Below are positions 1 to 5,666 of a stretch of 6,498 bases of DNA, one piece after another. How positions within the stretch are numbered: position 1 is the first letter of the stretch; the number at the start of each line of letters is the position of its first letter. The stretch lies in assembly GCA_004357505.1 (NCBI GenBank), contig SMWC01000082.1, positions 1 through 6,498 of the forward strand, written 5' to 3'. Origin of the DNA: Gammaproteobacteria bacterium. Its GTDB lineage: Bacteria > Pseudomonadota > Gammaproteobacteria > Steroidobacterales > Rariloculaceae. The notes under the pieces were generated by a model. The model had not been told where the DNA came from, did no database searches, and worked only from the letters and a program-made list of their open reading frames with translations. The translations under genes and the position numbers were made by a program.

Positions 1-429
1 AACGACGCGTTCCTGGAGTGCGCCGAGGTTTTCGACCACTGGTACGGGACGAGTCAGGAATACATCCAGTCGCTGCTCGATCAAGGCCGCTCTGTCCTGC
101 TGGAAATCGACTGGCAGGGAGCGGCCCAGGTGCGCTCGCGCCGTCCCGATGCGGTGAGCGTTTTCATCATGCCGCCGAGTCGTGACGAGCTCGAGCGGCG
201 TTTGCGCGGGCGTCGCACCGACTCCGAACCGGTCATCCAGCGGCGACTGCGCGATGCGCTGAGCGATATGGCCCATTGGCATGAGTTCGACTATATCGTC
301 ATCAACGACGACCTCGACAGTGCCGTGGCTGAGCTTGCGGCCATCGTCGGAGCAGGGCGCGACGAGAACCGCACGAAGTCCCCTGAGACCCAGGCCCGAG
401 TCAAGGCAATCCTGGCCGTCAGCCGGTAA
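1..429 (+). CDS. gmk: Guanylate kinase, 5'-truncated by the window edge (C-terminal 142 codons)
   Basis: Cytoplasmic guanylate kinase, which transfers phosphate from ATP to GMP to give GDP, feeding GTP, dGTP and ppGpp synthesis. The reading frame is open from base 1 and stops at TAA 427-429. E. coli Gmk has about 207 residues, so roughly 65 are missing, including the P-loop and the first GMP-binding residues. Visible family blocks (window residue numbers) are FLECAEVF at 4-11 and WYGTS at 14-18, the GMP-binding segment in which E6, Y15 and T17 match guanine-contacting positions of the family. EIDWQG follows at 35-40. The FIMPPS strand (55-60) leads into the Arg-rich lid, RLRGRRTDSEPVIQRRL, starting at residue 67. 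FDYIVINDD (about 94-102) is the typical late core motif. There is no frameshift. rpoZ follows after 124 bases, as in many gammaproteobacteria. The identification is secure, but the start lies outside the window. Confidence 0.97.
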   Translation, partial: NDAFLECAEVFDHWYGTSQEYIQSLLDQGRSVLLEIDWQGAAQVRSRRPDAVSVFIMPPSRDELERRLRGRRTDSEPVIQRRLRDALSDMAHWHEFDYIVINDDLDSAVAELAAIVGAGRDENRTKSPETQARVKAILAVSR

Positions 430-509
430 CCCAAGGAGCCTGTGGTAGCCGCGAAATATCGCCTGCAGCCCACCGCGACTGCCGGCGCATATGGCTACGC
501 CGAGGGCTA

Positions 510-535
510 TTGCAGTACACTGGCACAAATAATGT
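510..535 (+). promoter_or_regulatory. Possible weak promoter upstream of rpoZ
   Basis: The gmk-rpoZ gap turns AT-rich at about 525-540. AATAAT at 528-533 matches the -10 consensus at five of six positions, and TTGCAG at 510-515 resembles a -35 box. The distance between them is only 12 bases, so they do not form a proper sigma-70 pair. A start near 540 would leave a very short leader ending in the rpoZ Shine-Dalgarno. An rpoZ promoter here is plausible by position, but the sequence support is weak. Confidence 0.2.
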
Positions 536-539
536 ATCC

Positions 540-546
540 AAGGAGG
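540..546 (+). promoter_or_regulatory. Strong ribosome binding site of rpoZ
   Basis: AAGGAGG is a near-complete match to the anti-Shine-Dalgarno end of 16S rRNA and sits 7 bases before ATG 554. It fixes the rpoZ start and is by far the strongest ribosome binding site in the window, which fits high translation of an RNA polymerase subunit. Confidence 0.85.
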
Positions 547-553
547 GTGCGTA

Positions 554-847
554 ATGGCCCGAATTACGGTGGAAGACTGTAGCGAGAAGATCCCGAACCT
601 GTTCACGCTCGTGCTCGTGGCGTCGAAGCGCGCGCGCCAGTTGGCTAACGGTGCCGAGCCGATGGTCGATTGGGAGAATGATAAGCCCACAGTGATAGCG
701 TTGCGCGAGATCGCAGAGGGCTATATCACCGAGGACATTCTTCAACAACGGGATCAGCCAATGGAGGAGGTGCTGGTGGTGGACGCGCAGGCCCCAGTTA
801 TTCCTGATGACCTGATGGCAGTTCGCCCGATTTCTGTCCGCGATTGA
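554..847 (+). CDS. rpoZ: DNA-directed RNA polymerase subunit omega
   Basis: The 97-residue omega subunit of RNA polymerase helps fold and hold beta' and, in proteobacteria, forms part of ppGpp site 1. The N-terminal MARITVEDC matches the family start, and residues 2-5 (ARIT) correspond to the E. coli residues (ARVT) at the ppGpp site. The core helix block LVLVASKRARQL is at 19-30 and the signature NDKPTVIALREI at 42-53. The C-terminal tail after about residue 66 is acidic and variable, as usual, and the protein is slightly longer than E. coli omega (91). One oddity is NLFTL at 15-19, where E. coli has NRFDL, so the common Arg16 is Leu and the acidic residue at 18 is Thr. The start is fixed by AAGGAGG at 540-546. 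spoT follows after 56 bases, probably on the same transcript. Confidence 0.97.
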   Translation: MARITVEDCSEKIPNLFTLVLVASKRARQLANGAEPMVDWENDKPTVIALREIAEGYITEDILQQRDQPMEEVLVVDAQAPVIPDDLMAVRPISVRD

Positions 848-892
848 TGCGGAGTAGCTGACGGGCCAGGCGTCTCGCCCAGCGTGACGCAC

Positions 893-898
893 GAGAGG
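893..898 (+). promoter_or_regulatory. Ribosome binding site of spoT
   Basis: GAGAGG ends 5 bases before ATG 904. It supports this start, which gives SpoT an N-terminus about 16 residues longer than that of E. coli SpoT. The rest of the 56-base rpoZ-spoT gap shows only a 4-bp GGCG/CGCC stem at 869-879 with no T-run, so I see no terminator between the two genes. Confidence 0.6.
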
Positions 899-903
899 TC
901 ACC

Positions 904-3060
904 ATGGATTACGGTGCTGTCATCCGGGACCGACTCCCCGCCGCCTGGCGGAGCGATGAGTTCGAGCCGTTATTGACGGAGCTGGAAGCCTACCTACCTC
1001 AGGAAGATATCGTCGGGATTTGCGCTGCATACGAGTTCAGCGCGAAGGCCCATGAAGGACAGGAGCGTCTGAGCGGCGCGCCGTACATTACGCACCCCAT
1101 CGCAGTCGCGAAGATTCTGGCGGGCCTGCATCTGGATGCGGGTTCGATCAAGGCGGCACTCCTGCACGATGTGGTGGAGGATACGCCGCGTACCCTCAGG
1201 GACATCGAGAAAGAGTTCGGCCGTGGCGTCGCGTTGCTCGTCAACGGTGTCAGCAAACTCGATAAACTTCATTTCGATAGCGTCGCCGAGGCGCAAGCGG
1301 AAAGCTTCCGCAAGATGCTGCTCGCCATGGTCAAGGATTTGCGCGTGATTCTGGTCAAGCTAGCGGATCGTCTGCACAACATGCAAACCATCGACGCGTT
1401 GGAACCGCAGAAGCGGCGACGGATCGCCAAAGAGACGCTCGAGATCTATGCGCCCATCGCCAATCGGCTCGGTATCTACAGCCTAAAAATCGAGCTTGAG
1501 GATCTCGGCTTCAAAACTTACTGCCCATTCCGTTACCGCGTACTCGAGCGGTCGCTGCGCAAGGCAAGGGGTAGTCAGAAACAATTTTTACGTAAGATCG
1601 AAAGCAATCTACGTAAAAACCTGGCCGATCAGAGCATCGAGAGTCAGCTCGTGACCCGGGAGAAGCATCTCTACGGCATCTATTCAAAGATGCGCAGAAA
1701 ACACCTCCATCTCTCGGACATCGTCGATGCCTTCGGGCTGCGGATTATCGTTGCGGATATCGATAGCTGCTACCGCGTGCTTGGTCTCGTCCACCAACTT
1801 TATAAGCCGATGCCCGGGCGTTTTAAGGACTACATCTCGATACCTCGCGTTAACGGTTATCAGTCGCTGCACACGACACTGTTCGGGCCCGGCGGCACCC
1901 CGCTGGAGGTGCAGATCAGGACCGAAGAGATGGATCGAGTTGCCGAACGCGGTATCGCAGCGCATTGGCAATACAAAGCAGTCGACAAGCACACGTATAA
2001 CGCCGAAGCTAGGGCACGGGAATGGCTTACCGGCCTGATGGAGATGCAGAAGGCGGGGAACTCGGAGGAGTTTCTCGAAACCGTCAAAGTGGATCTGTTC
2101 CCGGACAAGGTCTATGTCTTCACGCCGAAGGGCGACATCATGCGCCTGCCACGGGGCGCGACGGCTGTCGATTTCGCCTACGCGGTGCATACCGATGTGG
2201 GTAATCGCTGTGTTGCGGTCAAGATCGACCGCCGTCTTGTGCCACTGAAAACGGCATTGAGCAACGGTGAGACAGTCGAGATCTTGACCGCGCGCGGGGC
2301 GAAGCCGAATCCGACCTGGGTCAACTTTGTCACTACGGCAAAAGCGCGTAACGCAATCCGTACCTACCTGAAGGGGCTGAGGAGAGACGAAGCGCGCGAG
2401 CTCGGCCGGCGATTGCTCAGTCAGGCGCTACGACCGTACTCGCTCAACTTGAGACGGTTGCGCAAAGCACAGCTAGAGACACTGTTGAAAGAACTTCAGG
2501 CGGACGACATGGAGGACGTCTATGAGCAACTGGGTTTAGGCGAACGCTTGGCGCCCGTTTTGGCCGGCATGCTTGCGCAACAGGAAATCTCTGCAGACGG
2601 TGAGATTACCGAGCAGCGTAAGCCGCTCGATATTGCAGGCATAGAAGGCCTGGTTGTCAGTTACGCGCGCTGCTGTAACCCGATTCCCGGCGATGAAGTT
2701 ATCGGCTTTATGTCGAGCGGCCGAGGCATGGTGATTCATCGAACGAGCTGCCACAACGTAATTGAGGACAGAAATCACCCGACGAAGTGGCTTCCGGTGG
2801 ATTGGCGCCGCGGAATCAAGGGAGAGTTCCAATCCGAGATCCATGTCAGGACGTTGAACCGCGTCGGCTTACTTGCGGAGGTCGCGGGGCGTATCTCAGC
2901 AACCCGGAGCAATATAGATAATGTCACGGTCGAGGCGGACGGCGATGCTTCGATGCTGTCGTTCCGGCTGACCGTTCGCAATCGTCGCCACCTCGCGCAA
3001 GTCATCCGCAGCATTCGCTCCAACCCAGGAGTCGTTCGCGTCAGTCGAACCGCCGGATGA
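904..3060 (+). CDS. spoT: SpoT-type (p)ppGpp 3'-pyrophosphohydrolase / synthetase
   Basis: Cytoplasmic stringent-response enzyme of 718 residues (E. coli SpoT has 702) that hydrolyses (p)ppGpp and probably also makes it weakly. The N-terminal HD domain carries H64, the H88-D89 pair in LLHDVVEDT, and D155 in KLADRLHNM; their spacing matches the Mn-binding set of Rel enzymes, so the hydrolase looks active. The synthetase domain (about 250-360) has D275, RFKD at 306-309, NGYQSLHT at 317-324 and E335 in LEVQIRT. RFKD is the RXKD form typical of bifunctional enzymes, not the EXDD form of RelA. A TGS domain (about 397-462), a helical linker, a Cys-rich motif (C590, C591, C616) and a C-terminal ACT domain (about 643-718) follow in the usual order. 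No catalytic residue is missing. ridA starts 17 bases downstream. Weak synthetase activity is inferred from E. coli SpoT. Confidence 0.98.
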   Translation: MDYGAVIRDRLPAAWRSDEFEPLLTELEAYLPQEDIVGICAAYEFSAKAHEGQERLSGAPYITHPIAVAKILAGLHLDAGSIKAALLHDVVEDTPRTLRDIEKEFGRGVALLVNGVSKLDKLHFDSVAEAQAESFRKMLLAMVKDLRVILVKLADRLHNMQTIDALEPQKRRRIAKETLEIYAPIANRLGIYSLKIELEDLGFKTYCPFRYRVLERSLRKARGSQKQFLRKIESNLRKNLADQSIESQLVTREKHLYGIYSKMRRKHLHLSDIVDAFGLRIIVADIDSCYRVLGLVHQLYKPMPGRFKDYISIPRVNGYQSLHTTLFGPGGTPLEVQIRTEEMDRVAERGIAAHWQYKAVDKHTYNAEARAREWLTGLMEMQKAGNSEEFLETVKVDLFPDKVYVFTPKGDIMRLPRGATAVDFAYAVHTDVGNRCVAVKIDRRLVPLKTALSNGETVEILTARGAKPNPTWVNFVTTAKARNAIRTYLKGLRRDEARELGRRLLSQALRPYSLNLRRLRKAQLETLLKELQADDMEDVYEQLGLGERLAPVLAGMLAQQEISADGEITEQRKPLDIAGIEGLVVSYARCCNPIPGDEVIGFMSSGRGMVIHRTSCHNVIEDRNHPTKWLPVDWRRGIKGEFQSEIHVRTLNRVGLLAEVAGRISATRSNIDNVTVEADGDASMLSFRLTVRNRRHLAQVIRSIRSNPGVVRVSRTAG
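1585..1619. repeat. Perfect 10-bp inverted repeat inside spoT
   Basis: TTTTTACGTA at 1585-1594 is the exact reverse complement of TACGTAAAAA at 1610-1619, with a 15-base loop. The arms are AT-rich within a GC-rich gene. They encode two copies of Leu-Arg-Lys (LRK at about residues 229-231 and 236-238 of SpoT), so a repeated peptide motif combined with the self-complementary ACGT core accounts for much of it. Any hairpin role in the mRNA is unproven. Confidence 0.6.
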
Positions 3061-3077
3061 TCGACAGATAGAATTCA

Positions 3078-3458
3078 ATGAAACAGCAACCTATCCAGAC
3101 CGACAGCGCCCCGGCAGCCATCGGTACTTACAGTCAGGCGATTCGTGCCGGTGACACGGTCTATCTGTCGGGACAGATACCTCTGGTCCCGGAAACCATG
3201 GAACTCGTCAGCGGTGGCGCTGAGCGACAGATTCGACAGGTGTTCGATAATCTCACCGCAGTCGCGGAGGCAGCGGGTGGTACGTTGGCCGACGTTGTGA
3301 AGCTGACCGTGTATCTGACCGACCTCGGTGACTTTCCAACGGTCAACGAGATCATGGCCGAGTACTTTACCGAACCCTATCCTGCACGGGTGGCCATCGG
3401 CGTTGCGCAACTACCGAAGGGAGCCTCGGTCGAGATGGACGCGATTGTCGTCGCCTGA
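3078..3458 (+). CDS. ridA: RidA family 2-iminobutanoate/2-iminopropanoate deaminase
   Basis: A 126-residue member of the RidA (YjgF/YER057c/UK114) family, a small trimeric cytoplasmic enzyme. It hydrolyses reactive enamine/imine intermediates released by PLP enzymes such as threonine dehydratase, and so protects other PLP enzymes. Family features are APAAIGTYSQA at 11-21 with Tyr18, SGQIPL at 31-36, the QVFDNL block at 54-59, VVKLTVYLTDLGDF at 73-86, and the C-terminal signature PARVAIGVAQLPKG at 102-115. R104 aligns with the catalytic Arg105 of E. coli RidA and E119 with its conserved Glu120, so this is an archetypal RidA with deaminase residues. Where E. coli has Cys107 this protein has Ile. 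The gene starts 17 bases after spoT with no good Shine-Dalgarno sequence, so translation may be coupled to spoT. ridA after spoT also occurs in Pseudomonas; E. coli has trmH at this place. Confidence 0.95.
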   Translation: MKQQPIQTDSAPAAIGTYSQAIRAGDTVYLSGQIPLVPETMELVSGGAERQIRQVFDNLTAVAEAAGGTLADVVKLTVYLTDLGDFPTVNEIMAEYFTEPYPARVAIGVAQLPKGASVEMDAIVVA

Positions 3459-3464
3459 CCTTGT

Positions 3465-3481
3465 CCTAGCAGGCTGCTAGG
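3465..3481. repeat. Perfect 17-base palindrome between ridA and recG
   Basis: CCTAGCAGGCTGCTAGG has two exact 8-bp arms around a single central G. It fills most of the 22-base ridA-recG gap, and its last base is the first base of the GTG recG start. The one-base centre does not allow a full hairpin, so it resembles a protein-binding site or a fragment of an intergenic repeat more than a terminator, and no T-run follows. Function unknown. Confidence 0.7.
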
Positions 3482-5601
3482 TGTCTGCCAAAATGGCCCA
3501 GCAGTCGAAATCCTATAATCCCGGTGACGCACCGAGCGGCACGCTGGAACAACCGGTAGCCATCTTACGAGGTGTGGGACCACGCATCGCAGAGCGTCTG
3601 ACGCGGCTCGGCGTAACCACGGTCAGTGATCTTCTGTGTTTGTTGCCGGTTCGCTACGAAGACCGTACCGAGCTGCGGCGATTGGGAAGTTTGCGCCCGG
3701 GCGAGAAGGTGCTCGCCCAAGGCAGGATCGAGCTCGCTGAAGTCATCTTCCGCGGCCGCCGGGCGTTACTTTGCCGGATCGCCGATGGTACGGGTGCGAT
3801 CACATTGCGGTTCTTCAGCTTCTCGCGCGCGCAACACGACAACCTCGTCCGCGGGGCGACATTACGGTGTTTCGGCGAGGTGCGCGCGGGTCCGACCGGC
3901 CTGGAGATGGTGCATCCCGAGTACCGCGTGGTCGGGCCCGATACGCCGCCTCCGAGCAAGGTGTTAACACCGGTCTACCCATCGACCGAAGGCCTGCATC
4001 AGCAACGGTTGCGTTCCTTGATGGTGCAGGCGCTCAGCATGCTGGAGCGGGCGCCACTGACCGATTACCTTGCTGATCGGCTGCCTGCGGATGTTCCGCA
4101 ACTGGATGAGGCGTTGAAATTTCTGCACGGGCCGCCTCAGGGAACCGAGCTTGAACCACTCAGTATCGGCCGGCACCCGCACCAGCTGCGCATCGCGCTG
4201 GAAGAATTAGTCGCTCAGCGGCTGAGCCTGTTGCGGATCAATCTGGGCCGGCAGCGTGAACGGGCCACCGCGTTGAGCGACGACGGTAAGCTCGTTGCTA
4301 AATTTCGTCGACAGTTGCCGTTTACATTGACCGGCGCACAGGAGCGGGTGCTCACGGCCATTCTCAAGGATCTGCGCCACGACACACCGATGCACCGGCT
4401 ATTACAAGGTGATGTGGGCTCTGGTAAGACCGTCATCGCCGCAGCCGCAGCCGTTGTGAGTGCCGCGAACGGGTTGCAGACTGCCGTGATGGCGCCGACC
4501 GAGTTGCTGGCCGAGCAACACTACGCCACCTTCCGCGCCTGGCTCGAACCGCTGAACATCAGCGTCGCGTGTCTGACCGGATCGGTCCTCGGCAGCGCAC
4601 GACTAGAGCTGTTGCGACGGATCGCGGCTGGCGATGCGCAGGTGGTGGTGGGCACGCACGCGCTATTTCAGCAGGAGGTTCGCTTTAGCCACCTGGCGCT
4701 CATCATCGTCGACGAGCAGCAGCGCTTCGGTGTCGATCAACGCCTGGAACTCAAACTGAAGGGCAAAGATGGCACGCACTCTCCCCATCAACTCATCATG
4801 ACCGCGACACCCATCCCGAGAACACTAGCGATGACAGCCTATGCCGATCTGGATCATTCTGTCATCGACGAACTGCCTGACGGGCGACAACCGACACGCA
4901 CGGTCGTCATGCCCGAGAGCAAGCGCCCGCAACTCGTACAGAGAGTCCGCGCCCACTGTCAGCGCGGCGAGCAAGTATATTGGGTGTGCCCGCTGATCGA
5001 GGAATCCGAGGCGCTGGATTCTCAGGCAGCGGAGCAGCTTGAACAGCAGCTCCAATCGGCCCTGCCGGAGCTTGAAATCGCCTTACTCCACGGCCGTATG
5101 AAGTCTGCTGCCAAGGATCAAATTATGCGCCGTTTCAAGGTTGGCGAGCTCGATCTGCTGGTCGCGACGACCGTGATCGAGGTCGGCGTTGATGTGCCGA
5201 ATGCGACGCTGATGGTTATCGAGAACTCAGAGCGCATGGGGCTGGCGCAACTACACCAGCTTCGGGGCCGGGTGGGCCGCGGTGCGGCCGCGTCGAGTTG
5301 TGTTCTGCTCTACAAGTCACCGTTGTCTGAGCTTGCACGTGAGCGATTGAGGATCATGCGTAGGACAACTGATGGTTTTAAGATCGCGCAGAAAGATCTG
5401 GAGCTAAGGGGGCCCGGAGAAGTGCTCGGCACGCGCCAAACCGGCGTCATGCAATTGAAGATTGCCGACCTTGTGCGAGATGCGCACCTGTTGCCCGAGG
5501 TGATCCGGCTATCCGACGAGTTGGTCGAGAGATATCCGCAACGCGTAGAGCCGCTCATTGACCGCTGGCTCAGCGGTCAGGCGCACTACGCCAAGGTGTA
5601 G
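3481..5601 (+). CDS. recG: ATP-dependent DNA helicase RecG
   Basis: Superfamily 2 double-stranded DNA translocase that regresses stalled forks and unwinds Holliday junctions, D-loops and R-loops. From GTG 3481 it has 706 residues (E. coli 693). The wedge OB-fold (about 75-160) includes FF at 111-112, matching E. coli Phe96/Phe97 at the fork. Helicase motifs follow: I GDVGSGKT 310-317, Ia APTELLAEQ 338-346, Ib GTHALF 391-396, II DEQQ 411-414, III TATPIPRT 441-448, V ATTVIEVGVDVPNA 562-575 and VI QLRGRVGRG 593-601. The C-terminal TRG-type region, from GFKIAQKDLELRGPGE at about 632 to TRQTG at 655, is intact. Motif II ends in Gln where E. coli RecG has His. The start is uncertain: GTG 3481 directly follows an in-frame TAG, while ATG 3493 has AGGTG at 3479-3483 ahead of it and gives 702 residues. 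Similarity to E. coli RecG begins only near residue 23. Confidence 0.97.
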   Translation: MSAKMAQQSKSYNPGDAPSGTLEQPVAILRGVGPRIAERLTRLGVTTVSDLLCLLPVRYEDRTELRRLGSLRPGEKVLAQGRIELAEVIFRGRRALLCRIADGTGAITLRFFSFSRAQHDNLVRGATLRCFGEVRAGPTGLEMVHPEYRVVGPDTPPPSKVLTPVYPSTEGLHQQRLRSLMVQALSMLERAPLTDYLADRLPADVPQLDEALKFLHGPPQGTELEPLSIGRHPHQLRIALEELVAQRLSLLRINLGRQRERATALSDDGKLVAKFRRQLPFTLTGAQERVLTAILKDLRHDTPMHRLLQGDVGSGKTVIAAAAAVVSAANGLQTAVMAPTELLAEQHYATFRAWLEPLNISVACLTGSVLGSARLELLRRIAAGDAQVVVGTHALFQQEVRFSHLALIIVDEQQRFGVDQRLELKLKGKDGTHSPHQLIMTATPIPRTLAMTAYADLDHSVIDELPDGRQPTRTVVMPESKRPQLVQRVRAHCQRGEQVYWVCPLIEESEALDSQAAEQLEQQLQSALPELEIALLHGRMKSAAKDQIMRRFKVGELDLLVATTVIEVGVDVPNATLMVIENSERMGLAQLHQLRGRVGRGAAASSCVLLYKSPLSELARERLRIMRRTTDGFKIAQKDLELRGPGEVLGTRQTGVMQLKIADLVRDAHLLPEVIRLSDELVERYPQRVEPLIDRWLSGQAHYAKV

Positions 5602-5620
5602 CCAGCCTGTTGCATCAGCC

Positions 5621-5649
5621 GGGCTATGTTGGTCGGTACCCGTTAGCCC
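5621..5649. repeat. 6-bp inverted repeat in the recG-ubiA gap
   Basis: GGGCTA at 5621-5626 pairs exactly with TAGCCC at 5644-5649 across a 17-base loop that contains the palindrome GGTACC. It starts 19 bases after the recG stop. No run of T follows, so it is not a convincing intrinsic terminator. It spans the proposed -35 region of ubiA and could be an operator-like dyad, but an arm this short may also arise by chance. Confidence 0.3.
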
Positions 5650-5657
5650 CCTACAAT
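5629..5657 (+). promoter_or_regulatory. Possible sigma-70 promoter of ubiA
   Basis: TACAAT at 5652-5657 matches the -10 consensus at five of six positions. TTGGTC at 5629-5634, exactly 17 bases upstream, keeps the TTG of the -35 box but nothing more. Transcription would begin near 5664, only about 3 bases before the GTG at 5667. The ubiA message would then be almost leaderless, or translation would start further in. The site suggests ubiA can be transcribed apart from the upstream genes. Confidence 0.35.
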
Positions 5658-5666
5658 GCGTTCATT

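Noticed and set aside
483..502. CGGCG/CGCCG stem between gmk and rpoZ as a gmk terminator
   Set aside because: Only 5 bp with a 10-base loop and no T-run after it. This is too weak to call a terminator in GC-rich DNA.
521..537. TGGCAC resembling a sigma-54 -24 element before rpoZ
   Set aside because: The -12 GC is absent at the required spacing (GT is found there), so the essential second half of the site is missing.
419..892. Long minus-strand open frame (157 codons) across the gmk end and rpoZ
   Set aside because: It lies opposite the clear rpoZ gene, and its translation shows no recognisable domain. It is an antisense shadow.
1684..2190. Minus-strand open frame of 168 codons inside spoT
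   Set aside because: It lies fully opposite the conserved synthetase and TGS coding region of spoT and shows no family signature.
3514..3519. Perfect TATAAT in the first codons of recG
   Set aside because: There is no -35 box at 16-18 bases and no TG extension. A transcript starting there would miss the recG start, and no suitable downstream start exists before conserved residues.
5602..5666. Remnant of ubiC before ubiA
   Set aside because: 65 bases cannot hold the gene (about 165 codons), and no frame here shows a chorismate lyase motif.
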